From Gammaproteobacteria bacterium (GTDB lineage: Bacteria; Pseudomonadota; Gammaproteobacteria; DSM-19610): a stretch of DNA of 13,190 nucleotides. The position numbers and the translations under genes are program-made. Shown one piece after another: positions 1 through 6,858 of this stretch (position 1 is the stretch's first letter; each line of letters starts with the position of its first letter). The DNA lies in contig DRQL01000120.1 of assembly GCA_011371465.1 (NCBI GenBank), positions 1 to 13,190 on the forward strand. Direction: 5' to 3'. Below the pieces are notes generated by a model, which did no database searches, had not been told where the DNA came from, and was given only the letters and a program-made list of their open reading frames with translations.

Positions 1-130
1 ACGTCGGGTTACGGCACTGCGTGCCTAACCCGACCTACGCGGTTTGATTCCGGCCGGGGCACGGATGTCTACGAGCTGTTCCTGCTGAACCCCGTAGGTC
101 GGATTAGCGTCAGCGTAATCCGACAATCCA
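1..130. repeat. REP-pair repeat unit, copy 1
   Basis: First copy of a 130-bp unit. It holds two REP-like palindromes in opposite orientation. The first (3-38) is a hairpin: 9-bp stem 3-11 with 26-34, a one-base bulge at 12, then a 5-bp stem 13-17 with 21-25 around a 3-nt loop, followed by CTAC at 35-38. The second (94-124) begins with GTAG (94-97), followed by a 9-bp stem 98-106 with 116-124 and a 9-nt loop. The two GTAG ends face each other across about 55 bp, which is a REPIN-like arrangement. GTAG-headed REPs are known in gammaproteobacteria and are mobilised by RAYT transposases; none is encoded here. The repeat may continue left of the window. Confidence 0.9.
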
Positions 131-255
131 ACGTCGGGTTACGGCACTGCGTGCCTAACCCGACCTACGCGGTTTGATTCCGGCCGGGGCACGGATGTCT
201 ACGAGCTGTTCCTGCTGAACCCCGTAGGTCGGATTAGCGTCAGCGTAATCCGACA
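131..255. repeat. REP-pair repeat unit, copy 2
   Basis: Exact duplicate of bases 1-125, set 130 bp downstream, so the spacer as well as the palindromes is duplicated. The sequences diverge from 256 on. Perfect identity over 125 bp indicates a recent duplication, or an assembly duplication at the window edge. Confidence 0.93.
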
Positions 256-260
256 GCGCA

Positions 261-285
261 GCGTCGGATTACGGTACCGTCCGAT
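261..285. repeat. Degenerate third REP fragment
   Basis: Bases 263-271 repeat the REP stem GTCGGATTA. They are followed by a 10-bp self-complementary stretch (271-280) and a partial closing arm TCCGAT. This looks like a third, decayed palindrome at the end of the array. Its edge lies about 20 bp upstream of the -35 box of the MerR-type gene. Confidence 0.5.
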
Positions 286-304
286 CAATTCCCGCAGGAG
301 CCGG

Positions 305-333
305 TTGGGTTACCCGGCGTGTCAGGGTAGACT
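305..333 (+). promoter_or_regulatory. Putative promoter of the MerR-type gene (leaderless)
   Basis: TTGGGT (305-310) and TAGACT (328-333) are separated by exactly 17 bp and resemble sigma-70 -35 and -10 boxes. Transcription starting about 7 nt after the -10 box would begin at or next to the ATG at 341, so the mRNA would be leaderless; no Shine-Dalgarno sequence lies in the 7 bases left between the boxes and the ATG. Read by eye, not scored. Confidence 0.5.
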
Positions 334-340
334 CGCCTGC

Positions 341-751
341 ATGGCAGAAACACCCCGCAAGCTCACCATCGGACGTCTCGCCGACCAGGCCGGCGTCAAT
401 GTCGAAACCGTGCGTTATTACCAGCGCATCGGCCTGATCGATGAACCGCCGAAACCGGCACAGGGATACCGGGTGTACCCGGAGGACGCAGTGTCACGCA
501 TCCGTTTCATCAAACGCGCCCAGGACCTGGGCTTCACGCTCCGGGAGGTGACCGACCTGCTGGCGCTGAATGATGGCGACTGCAGTGAGGCGCGCAGTAT
601 GGCGGAACAGAAACGTACGGTGATCGAGGACAGGATACGCGACCTGCGCCGCATACAGCGCGCACTGGACGGCATGATATCGGCCTGCCGTATCAGTGAA
701 GCGGAATGCGCCCATTGCGCCCTGATCGAGACCCTCAGCAGCCCCGACTGA
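341..751 (+). CDS. MerR-family transcriptional regulator, mercury-type cysteine pattern
   Basis: A 136-aa one-component regulator. Residues 9-28 (TIGRLADQAGVNVETVRYYQ) form the typical MerR winged-helix start, followed by the second HTH region to about residue 75 and a dimerisation helix at about 83-110. Cys81, Cys116 and Cys126 fall at the spacing of the Hg(II) ligands of Tn501/Tn21 MerR (C82, C117, C126), with the matching context DGDC, SAC and HCALIETL. There is one extra cysteine, Cys123. I chose the ATG at 341 because the family conserves a start a few residues before LTIG and because an in-frame TTG at 305 falls inside the likely -35 box. No merTPA genes are visible, so the target is unknown. 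It is convergent with arsM, 7 nt apart. The metal could be Hg(II) or another thiophilic metal; mercury is the best guess from the ligands. Confidence 0.9.
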   Translation: MAETPRKLTIGRLADQAGVNVETVRYYQRIGLIDEPPKPAQGYRVYPEDAVSRIRFIKRAQDLGFTLREVTDLLALNDGDCSEARSMAEQKRTVIEDRIRDLRRIQRALDGMISACRISEAECAHCALIETLSSPD

Positions 752-758
752 GCGGCTG

Positions 759-1565
759 TCAGGCCTTGCGTGCCTCGATCACCGCGGAGATCACGTAGTC
801 CTCCACACCGCTGCCCGGTGCCCAGTCGCGGATGAATTCCCTGGACTCGTCTTTCGGTTCGATACGAATATCGACAAACCCCGCTGCGTCGAGCAACGCC
901 TCCAGCTCGTCGATTTTCGATGCGCCCGCCACACAGGCGGAGTGCAGGTAAGGGTCATTGCGCATGTTTTCGGGTAAATCGGCGCTGGCGACCACGTCCG
1001 AGATCGCCAGCCGGCCACCGGGCTTCAACACCCGGTGCGCTTCGCGGAACACCCGGCCCTTGTCCGGCGAGAGATTAATGACACAGTTGGAGATAATCAC
1101 GTCGATGCAGTGGTCGGCAACCGGCAGGTTCTCGATTTCCCCCAGCCTGAACTCGACGTTCCCGAATTGTGCCTTTTCGGCGTTATCACGCGCCTTGCTG
1201 ACCATGGCGGGGGTCATATCCACACCGATCACGTGTCCTTCCTGCCCGACTTCCTGCGCGGCCAGGAAGGCATCAAAACCGCCGCCGCTGCCCAGGTCGA
1301 GTACGGTCTCGCCGCTGCGCAGGCTGGCAATCGCGCGCGGGTTCCCGCAGCCCAGGCCCATGTCAGCGCCGTCCGGCACGCTGTCCAGCTCCTGTTGCGA
1401 ATAGCCGAGGCGGGTGGAGATCAGGCGGTTGATCTGTGCGTCGTCCGACACACCACAGCAGGAAGACGCTTCACCGCAGCCACCCGCGCTGTTGCTTGCC
1501 TCGGCGACATCTCCGTAGGCGCTGCGGACCGTGCGACGTATTTCATCGTGTTTTACCTGGCTCAT
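759..1565 (-). CDS. arsM: Arsenite S-adenosylmethionine methyltransferase
   Basis: A 268-aa class I methyltransferase that methylates trivalent arsenic using SAM, giving mono-, di- and trimethylated species. The SAM-binding motif I is VLDLGSGGGFD (about 88-98) and the acidic end of strand 2 is GVD (114-116). The three cysteines that bind As(III) in ArsM enzymes are present in their usual settings: Cys73 (GLGCGNP), Cys161 (SNCVINL) and Cys211 (SACVAGA). The N-terminal Cys30/Cys36/Cys37 cluster is also common in bacterial ArsM. The ATG at 1565 is preceded by AGGAG at 9-nt spacing. It lies downstream of, and on the same strand as, the arsS-glycosyltransferase genes, separated from them only by the insertion-like element at 1609-1864. 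It would supply the methylated arsenic that ArsS uses. Family assignment is very secure. Confidence 0.96.
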   Translation of the reverse strand: MSQVKHDEIRRTVRSAYGDVAEASNSAGGCGEASSCCGVSDDAQINRLISTRLGYSQQELDSVPDGADMGLGCGNPRAIASLRSGETVLDLGSGGGFDAFLAAQEVGQEGHVIGVDMTPAMVSKARDNAEKAQFGNVEFRLGEIENLPVADHCIDVIISNCVINLSPDKGRVFREAHRVLKPGGRLAISDVVASADLPENMRNDPYLHSACVAGASKIDELEALLDAAGFVDIRIEPKDESREFIRDWAPGSGVEDYVISAVIEARKA

Positions 1566-1658
1566 TTTCCATGACTCCTGTTTGGCTGTTTCAGCCTGAT
1601 ACTGGCAATAATAGACTCATTGCTGCCCCGTTACCTTTAGAAGCGAGCGCACCGGTGA

Positions 1659-1773
1659 GGACATGGAACCGGTATCGCTGGATCAAGACCGTCTGCCGCA
1701 GGGATGCGGCAGTCGAGCGGCCAGGGATGGCAGGTGTTGCGTGTCTTGAGCCAGCGATACCGATTTTATGTCC
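1659..1773 (+). repeat. Long inverted repeat enclosing two tetraloop hairpins
   Basis: Arms 1659-1689 and 1743-1773 match at 27 of 31 positions as DNA. The 53-nt centre holds a perfect 8-bp hairpin (1693-1700 with 1705-1712) and a 4-bp hairpin (1720-1723 with 1728-1731), both closed by the loop GGGA. As plus-strand RNA, 29 of 31 arm positions pair, because G1665-U1767 and G1666-U1766 become wobble pairs, and both loops fit the GNRA tetraloop rule. On the minus strand these become C-A mismatches and UCCC loops. It may be a structured RNA or simply the core of the mobile element. Confidence 0.8.
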
Positions 1774-1793
1774 GGGTTGCTCCATGCAGCTCA

Positions 1794-1816
1794 AAACGTA
1801 TGTGCTGTGTACGTTT
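1794..1816. repeat. AT-rich hairpin downstream of the glycosyltransferase gene
   Basis: AAACGTA (1794-1800) and TACGTTT (1810-1816) form a 7-bp stem with a 9-nt loop. It lies 45-67 nt beyond the stop codon of the leftmost operon gene, inside the miniature element. On the minus strand it ends in a short T run, so it could act as a weak terminator, but the stem is GC-poor and this is not a canonical one. Confidence 0.4.
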
Positions 1817-1860
1817 CAACCGCATGAGCGACCGGTTAACGGGACAGCCATGTAATAGAC

Positions 1861-2502
1861 TCATACTTTCACCGACCCGTACAACGCATGCAAGCGCTCA
1901 AGATCCTCGCGGGTGTCCAGGTCCCACAGGGTTTCCAGTTCGGTACAGCTCCTGTTCAACCAGCGCAGGCGTCTGCGCGTCTGTTGCATGACATGCGCGG
2001 TGCTCCAGCGCATGGCGCTGAACAACTTTGGCTCTGCATACCGCGCGCCCACCAGCACGTAACCACCGTCCTCCGCGGGACCGAATACGAATTCGCTGCC
2101 GCGACGCAGTGATTCACAGGCCTGTGCCAGGTAGTCAGCGCTCATGAGCGGACAGTCCGTGCCGATCAGCACGGCGAAGTCCGCCTGCTCCAGCGCATTG
2201 CGGATAGCGTGATACATCCGCATACCGAGGTCCGTTCCCTGCTGGCTGACAATGGCAAGGTCATGACGCTCGCCCAGCGCAATAAAGTCGGGGTGGGCCC
2301 CGTCCACACACAGGGTTACCGGTGCCAGCGCAGCCTGTACCGACGTGCAAACGGTCTCCTCCATCAGCCGCGCGTAAAGGGCGGCGGCTTCCTGCCCGCC
2401 GATACCGGCGGCGAGCCGGGTCTTGACCCGTCCGGCCAGTGGCGCTTTGGCAAACACCAGTATCCGGCCTTCCGGGTAACGCCAGTCAAGCGGGTCAGGC
2501 AT
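1861..2502 (-). CDS. TIGR04282-type glycosyltransferase, ArsS-associated
   Basis: A 213-aa GT-A-fold transferase of the DUF2064 family ('rSAM/selenodomain-associated transferase 1'), normally encoded beside arsS. Visible motifs are the N-terminal nucleotide-sugar loop FAKAPLAGRVKTRLA (17-31), GTDCPL (114-119, with the acidic residue expected for metal/nucleotide binding), PAEDGGYVL (142-150) and the C-terminal DLDTREDLERL. Its length is usual for the family. The ATG at 2502 overlaps the end of the upstream glycosyltransferase gene by 8 nt, so translation is probably coupled. In arsenosugar clusters these enzymes are thought to act on the ribose made by ArsS; the sugar donor and exact acceptor are not known. 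It is the last gene of the operon before the element at 1609-1864. Confidence 0.9.
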   Translation of the reverse strand: MPDPLDWRYPEGRILVFAKAPLAGRVKTRLAAGIGGQEAAALYARLMEETVCTSVQAALAPVTLCVDGAHPDFIALGERHDLAIVSQQGTDLGMRMYHAIRNALEQADFAVLIGTDCPLMSADYLAQACESLRRGSEFVFGPAEDGGYVLVGARYAEPKLFSAMRWSTAHVMQQTRRRLRWLNRSCTELETLWDLDTREDLERLHALYGSVKV

Positions 2503-3169
2503 AGTGGCGTGCCAGGCGCGCGGCCGGGACCCCCAGGAACCAGGCCAGCCGCAGCGACCACATCAACAGAATCGTGCGCAGCACGCCCCGCGCTTCCCAG
2601 CGCCGACTGGACGTGGTCAGCACCTGTCGCACACAAACCGGCCGCTGGATTCGTTTCAGGCGCTTGCTGAGATCGATGTCTTCCATCAGTGGCAGGTCGG
2701 AATAACCACCGATGCGATCAAACAGGTCTCGCGCCACAAACAGGCCCTGGTCGCCGGTGGCAATGCCGGTCATGCGCGAGCGCAGGTTCATCAGGCGGGC
2801 CACGCAACGCAACCGCAAACGGTTCCCCGACAGACGGATGTCGAAGCGTCCCCAGGACGGTGTGGCGCTGTCGGGTATATGTGCATCCGCATCGCCCGGG
2901 ATGCTGCTGTCGGCGTGCAGGAACCAGAACATCTGTCCCGCAGCGATGTTTGCTCCGGCGTTCATCTGACGCGCACGGCCTGCCGGGGCACGCAACACCC
3001 GGTCCACCAGCGGTTCCGCCATCACAACCGTTGCGTCCGTGCTGCCGCCGTCCACCAGGATCACTTCGTGTCCGCGACGTCGCAACGGCTGCAGCTGCTG
3101 CAACAGCGCACCAAGGGTATCCGCCTCGTTGAGCGCCGGGATGATGATCGACAGCTGCCTGAAATCCAT
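2495..3169 (-). CDS. TIGR04283-type family 2 glycosyltransferase, ArsS-associated
   Basis: A 224-aa GT2-family transferase ('rSAM/selenodomain-associated transferase 2'). It shows the GT-A pattern SIIIPALNEADTL (7-19), VDGGSTDAT (39-47), the metal-binding FLHADS (83-88), TGDQGLFV (138-145) and PLMEDIDLS (160-168). The C-terminal 30 residues are hydrophobic and basic, which suggests membrane contact. I chose the ATG at 3169 because the GT2 domain starts at once and the codon overlaps the arsS stop by one base (TGATG). The frame is open 26 codons further upstream, but that would put it inside arsS. Paired with the TIGR04282 enzyme next to arsS, it probably modifies the arsenosugar; the substrate is not proven. 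Confidence 0.91.
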   Translation of the reverse strand: MDFRQLSIIIPALNEADTLGALLQQLQPLRRRGHEVILVDGGSTDATVVMAEPLVDRVLRAPAGRARQMNAGANIAAGQMFWFLHADSSIPGDADAHIPDSATPSWGRFDIRLSGNRLRLRCVARLMNLRSRMTGIATGDQGLFVARDLFDRIGGYSDLPLMEDIDLSKRLKRIQRPVCVRQVLTTSSRRWEARGVLRTILLMWSLRLAWFLGVPAARLARHYA

Positions 3170-4131
3170 CAATCCAGTGCCCCGCCGCAACTGCTGCCCT
3201 GCCCGGCCGTGCAACCGTAGCAGTGGTCCGCAACCGCTATGGGACAACCCTCCAGCGCGTCCACCTGCAGCTCGCTGATGTGTACACGCGGGCGATCCCC
3301 CAGCTCCAGCGGCAAATCCAGCATCTGGTTGAAGTCACAGTCGAACACAAAGCCCTGCCAGTCGACGCTGACCAGCGAGCGACACATGACAGTATCGAGG
3401 TTGCTGTCCTGGTGGGCGGACTTGAGCAGCGTCATGTACGCAGCAAACTGTCCTTTCGATACCAGTGTGCTGCCAAAGCGCTGGATCGGCATATTGGCCA
3501 GCACGAACAGCCGGTTGAATACAATTCCGGCGCGCGCGTTCAGCTCGCGGCGATAGTCCGCCTCCAGCTGCGGCTGGGGGGGCGGCAACACTGCGCCGGC
3601 CGGGTTATACATGAGGTTCAGCTGCAGGCCGCTGTCCGCCTGCCCGTATCCAAGCGCGTTGAGCTTGCGCAGTGCCGTGATGCTCGACCGGTATACCCCC
3701 TTGCCGCGCTGTGACTCGACGTTTTCTTCCAGGTAGCAGGGTAGCGAGGCGACGATTTCCACCTGCTGCTGCGCCAGGAACGCCGCCATGTGTTCGAAGC
3801 CGGGCTCATTGAGAATGGTCAGGTTGCAGCGGTCGATGACGTGTACGCCCTGTGCGCGGGCCGCCTCTACGAGCCGGGTAAACCCGTCGTGCAGCTCCGG
3901 TGCGCCACCGGTGATGTCCAGCACCCGGATGCCGGAGTTCGCCACAAAGGCAAGCACGTCATCCAGGGTTTGCACCGACATCTGTTCACGGCGCGTCGGT
4001 CCCGCATTGACGTGACAGTGCAGGCAGGACTGGTTACAGCGGTAACCCAGGTTGACCTGCAGAACTTCCAGGCGGGTGCGTGTCAGGGGTGGAAAGTCGG
4101 TGTGTTCCAGCAGCGGTAAAGTAGCGTGCAT
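3169..4131 (-). CDS. arsS: Arsenosugar biosynthesis radical SAM protein ArsS
   Basis: A 320-aa radical SAM enzyme. Cys32, Cys36 and Cys39 form the CxxxCxxC [4Fe-4S] site, followed by the SAM-contacting GGAPEL motif. The C-terminal DUF3641 ('selenodomain') region has VMCRSL, FDCDFNQML, Cys296 and the final CYGCTAGQGSSCGG signature (Cys304, Cys307, Cys315), which probably binds further Fe-S clusters. Some relatives carry selenocysteine in this domain; this one uses ordinary TGC/TGT-type cysteine codons. In characterised systems ArsS attaches the 5'-deoxyadenosyl group of SAM to dimethylarsinous acid, the committed step to arsenosugars. It lies 21 nt after the flavoprotein gene and is coupled to the next glycosyltransferase. 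No strong Shine-Dalgarno precedes the ATG. Confidence 0.95.
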   Translation of the reverse strand: MHATLPLLEHTDFPPLTRTRLEVLQVNLGYRCNQSCLHCHVNAGPTRREQMSVQTLDDVLAFVANSGIRVLDITGGAPELHDGFTRLVEAARAQGVHVIDRCNLTILNEPGFEHMAAFLAQQQVEIVASLPCYLEENVESQRGKGVYRSSITALRKLNALGYGQADSGLQLNLMYNPAGAVLPPPQPQLEADYRRELNARAGIVFNRLFVLANMPIQRFGSTLVSKGQFAAYMTLLKSAHQDSNLDTVMCRSLVSVDWQGFVFDCDFNQMLDLPLELGDRPRVHISELQVDALEGCPIAVADHCYGCTAGQGSSCGGALD

Positions 4132-4152
4132 CAGTCAGGCAGTCATGGGGTT

Positions 4153-5565
4153 TTATGGCAACAAACGATGGATCCATCCTACCAGACGGCGGGTTCGGGC
4201 GCTAAACAGCTTTTCGCCGTACCAGGTATTCACCGTGCGACGATGAACCTGCGCCAGCGTTGGATAGGCATGGATAGTAGCCGATATGTCGCCGATGCCG
4301 GCGCCGGTTTTCATGGCCAGCACGATTTCGTGAATCAGTTCGCCGGCGTGCGGTCCCAGGATGGTCGCACCCAGGATTTTTCCCCTGTGCACCACGAACT
4401 TGGTCAGCCCCCAGGGTTCGACTTCCGCCAGCGCACGGTCGATATCCCGGAACGGGAAACGCAGTACCGTTGGCTCGATCCCCTGCTCCCGCGCCTGCTG
4501 TTCTGTCATACCGACCCGTGCCAGCTCCGGGTCGGTATAAGTGACCCAGGGGACTACCCGGTAGTCGACTTTTTTCGGGAAACGGAACACCAGGTTACTG
4601 ATGACAATACCGGCCTGGTACTCCGCCATGTGGGTGAAAGGATACGGTCCGCATACATCGCCGCAGGCATAGATGTGCTTTTGCGAGGTGCGCATGCGCC
4701 GGTCCACCCGGATACCCCGCTGGTCAACGTCCACACCGGCCGCGTCCAGCCCGAGATCCTCCACAACGGGTCGCCGTCCCACGGCGACCAGCACCTGGTC
4801 AGCTTCCAGCTGTACCCCGCCGGCGCAGTAGACATGCCGGGTATCATCCTGCCGGGTAACACGCTCCGCGCTGGTCGAGGTGTATACATCGATGCCTTCA
4901 GCCAGCAACCGTTCCCGCAGGGCATCCGCAATTTCCGGGTCTTCCTGAGGCAGCAGGTGCGGCAGGCGTTCCACTACGGACACCTTGCTGCCCAGCCGGG
5001 CAAATGCCTGTGCCATTTCCAGGCCGATGGGGCCACCGCCCAGCACCACCAGGCGCTGCGGCAGTTCAGCCAGGGAAAACAGATCTTCGTTGGTCAGGTA
5101 CCCTGCCTGTTCCAGGCCCTCGATGGGCGGCACAAACGGACGCGAGCCGGTGGCAACCAGGAAACGCCTGGCCTGTATCTGCCGGTCGTCGACGCGCACC
5201 GTATGCGCATCGATAAACTCCGCGCGCCCGAACAGCACCTCGCAGCCATAGGCCCGAAATCGCTCCGGGTCATCGTGCGGCTGGATCTGATCGATCACCG
5301 ACTGCACGTGCGCATTGACCTTGCTGATGTCTACCCGTGGGGATACCGGTTCCAGCCCGAACTCGCCTGCCCGGCGCATCAGGGAAGCAACCCTGGCCGC
5401 CTTGATCAGTGTCTTGCTGGGTACACAACCGGTGTGCAGGCAGTCGCCGCCAAGCTTTGCCTGTTTTTCCACCAGGGTGACGTTCAGCCCCAGTTGCGAC
5501 GCGACACTGGCGACCACCAGCCCCCCGGCACCGCCACCGATAATGACCAGGTCACGTTTTCCCAT
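4153..5565 (-). CDS. MerA/dihydrolipoamide dehydrogenase-like flavoprotein
   Basis: A 470-aa FAD- and NAD(P)H-dependent class I pyridine nucleotide-disulfide oxidoreductase. It has the FAD motif GGGAGG (10-15), redox disulfide GGDCLHTGCVPSK (Cys42/Cys47), second Rossmann motif VLGGGPIGLEMA, FAD motif YACGDV and a complete dimerisation domain. The usual catalytic HPxxxE near the C-terminus reads HAYPTLAQ: Tyr434 stands where LPD has its active-site His and Gln439 where it has Glu. MerA also has a Tyr at this place. However, it lacks the N-terminal HMA domain and the C-terminal Cys pair of mercuric reductase. Database tools would probably name it mercuric reductase, but I would not assign Hg(II) as substrate. 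It overlaps the pentaheme gene by one base and precedes arsS, suggesting a redox role in arsenic metabolism. Confidence 0.87.
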   Translation of the reverse strand: MGKRDLVIIGGGAGGLVVASVASQLGLNVTLVEKQAKLGGDCLHTGCVPSKTLIKAARVASLMRRAGEFGLEPVSPRVDISKVNAHVQSVIDQIQPHDDPERFRAYGCEVLFGRAEFIDAHTVRVDDRQIQARRFLVATGSRPFVPPIEGLEQAGYLTNEDLFSLAELPQRLVVLGGGPIGLEMAQAFARLGSKVSVVERLPHLLPQEDPEIADALRERLLAEGIDVYTSTSAERVTRQDDTRHVYCAGGVQLEADQVLVAVGRRPVVEDLGLDAAGVDVDQRGIRVDRRMRTSQKHIYACGDVCGPYPFTHMAEYQAGIVISNLVFRFPKKVDYRVVPWVTYTDPELARVGMTEQQAREQGIEPTVLRFPFRDIDRALAEVEPWGLTKFVVHRGKILGATILGPHAGELIHEIVLAMKTGAGIGDISATIHAYPTLAQVHRRTVNTWYGEKLFSARTRRLVGWIHRLLP

Positions 5566-6785
5566 CAGCTCCCCACCCCTTTTGCCGGTAACCCGACGCG
5601 CTGTTTGAACACTTCGAAGTGCGTCGGTTCCGTATTGTCATAGCCAATCCGTTTGCGACGGCTTTCCGCAACCAGGTAATAGTGTACATCCACCTGCAGA
5701 ACCGCGGGCGGTGGTGACCCGGTGGTGGAAAACCCGAAGTCATAGCTGCGCGGTTGCCAGCGCGGCAGGCGCGTATCGCGCAGGTCGACAATAAAGGGAC
5801 GCCACAGCACGGTGCGCACCAGGCGGTGTTCCTGCTCTGCAAGCAGCCTTCCCTCTGCATCCATAAGACGGAAACGCACCACCAGGTGCCGGTCCGGGGT
5901 CCCCGTGGGCAAATAGTGCGCCGCGCCGACATTGGTGAGGGTGAGCCGGAACACGCGCCTGCCCGGCCGCCCGGATTCGGTCTCTTGCAATATCACCTTC
6001 AGCCCGCGCTTCACCATCTGCGGATCGTGTCCGCCACGCCAGAGGTGCTGACGTACGGTGCGCACCTCGCCCCCTTCTACCAGTGACCGTTCCATGGCGG
6101 GCATGTGGCACGCGACGCAGCCCAGTTCGGCCGTGCTCTGCACGGCAAGTTCTCCACTGAATCCGGGCGACGCGATACTCGCTTCGATTTCGGCCACCGT
6201 TCCGCAGGGGGGAAAGCGGAAAAAGGTATCCCAGCGGTCTCCCTCCACCACGTGACAGCGCACACAGACCTGGTTGGGGTCGTCCAGCAGACTGACCGGG
6301 TGTGGTGAGCGGGTGTTGCCCAGCACCCCGACGATCTTCCCCGCGCGCAAATGACAGGCCGCACAGGTCACGCCTTCGTGTTGCAGGCCTGCATCGAAAT
6401 CCGGGTTGGGTTCCAGCACGGGATCCCATTTTTCCCGGTCGCGAAAGCCCAGCACCCGGTCCGGTTGCTGCCGGTCCAGCGGCGTATGGCAGTTACGACA
6501 GATCTGCTGCTCGTTGTCGAACTGCCAGTCGGTCTGGAAATACGGGTCGGTCCAGGCACGGCTGTGGATGGTGGTACGCCATTCGGCGTAGAAATCCGGA
6601 TGACAACCCCCACATTCCGCGGCGCTCAGGGTCTGCAACGGTGCGGGAACCTCACGGGTACTGATGGGTCGCTCAAAGGCATCCGAGACGATAAAAATAT
6701 TCAGGGGGCGGACCAGGCGCCAGCCCAGGAAAGCCAGGGCAGCCAGCACCAGTACGGTAATGATGCCCCTGCGGTTCACGGCCAC
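5565..6785 (-). CDS. Membrane-anchored pentaheme c-type cytochrome
   Basis: A 406-aa protein with an uncleaved signal anchor at about residues 8-25 and a periplasmic body. Five CxxCH heme sites are seen: Cys58-His62, Cys96-His100, Cys141-His145, Cys174-His178 and Cys223-His227, with extra histidines (74, 136, 162) that could be axial ligands. The heme part resembles cytochrome c554-type multiheme proteins. Residues from about 250 on look like a beta-rich C-terminal domain with the motif NVGAAHYLPTGTP, seen in several multiheme families. It starts with GTG at 6785 (a second in-frame GTG lies two codons later) behind GGACGGAAG. It would pass electrons between membrane and periplasm; partner and substrate are unknown. 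Its stop overlaps the flavoprotein start, so the two are probably coupled. Confidence 0.87.
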   Translation of the reverse strand: MAVNRRGIITVLVLAALAFLGWRLVRPLNIFIVSDAFERPISTREVPAPLQTLSAAECGGCHPDFYAEWRTTIHSRAWTDPYFQTDWQFDNEQQICRNCHTPLDRQQPDRVLGFRDREKWDPVLEPNPDFDAGLQHEGVTCAACHLRAGKIVGVLGNTRSPHPVSLLDDPNQVCVRCHVVEGDRWDTFFRFPPCGTVAEIEASIASPGFSGELAVQSTAELGCVACHMPAMERSLVEGGEVRTVRQHLWRGGHDPQMVKRGLKVILQETESGRPGRRVFRLTLTNVGAAHYLPTGTPDRHLVVRFRLMDAEGRLLAEQEHRLVRTVLWRPFIVDLRDTRLPRWQPRSYDFGFSTTGSPPPAVLQVDVHYYLVAESRRKRIGYDNTEPTHFEVFKQRVGLPAKGVGS

Positions 6786-6858
6786 CGGCTTCCGTCCGGC
6801 GTTCGCTGCTGTCGGGAAATCAACAGGCCGGTCGGCTGACCTGGCTTAGCGGTACCAC

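Larger units (their letters stand above)
1609..1864. mobile_element. MITE-like miniature element with flanking 12-bp direct repeats
   Basis: The 295-nt gap between the glycosyltransferase gene and arsM holds no convincing gene. The 12-mer TAATAGACTCAT occurs exactly at 1609-1620 and 1853-1864. Just inside these copies are terminal inverted repeats: 1622-1635 (GCTGCCCCGTTACC) and the complement of 1834-1848 (GCTGTCCCGTTAACC), which differ by one substitution and one 1-nt gap. Inside these is a 31-bp inverted repeat (1659-1689 with 1743-1773). Direct repeats plus nested inverted repeats with no coding capacity is the plan of a non-autonomous transposable element. A 12-bp target duplication is unusually long. 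The right copy overlaps the stop codon of the glycosyltransferase gene. No known element family is recognised. Confidence 0.6.

Noticed and set aside
305..340. TTG start extending the MerR-type protein by 12 residues
   Set aside because: The TTG is part of the likely -35 box and the extra residues are not seen in the family.
1608..1636. Possible arsM promoter (minus strand TATTAT at 1613-1608)
   Set aside because: The -10 match is good, but no acceptable -35 box lies 16-18 bp upstream, so it is not listed.
1436..1991. Short plus-strand frames across the gap before arsM
   Set aside because: They run through arsM antisense sequence and the inverted repeats, show no ribosome sites or protein motifs, and are better explained by the miniature element.
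2504..3220. A 238-codon plus-strand open frame
   Set aside because: Antisense to the GT2 gene, low-complexity composition rich in Gln, Arg, Pro and His, and no family resemblance.
3169..3260. Selenocysteine in the ArsS selenodomain
   Set aside because: The signature positions are encoded by cysteine codons, the only in-frame TGA is the natural stop that overlaps the next start codon, and no SECIS search was needed.
4126..5643. A 505-codon plus-strand open frame
   Set aside because: It is antisense to the flavoprotein, whose motifs are unmistakable. It has no recognisable domain, and long antisense frames are common in GC-rich genes.
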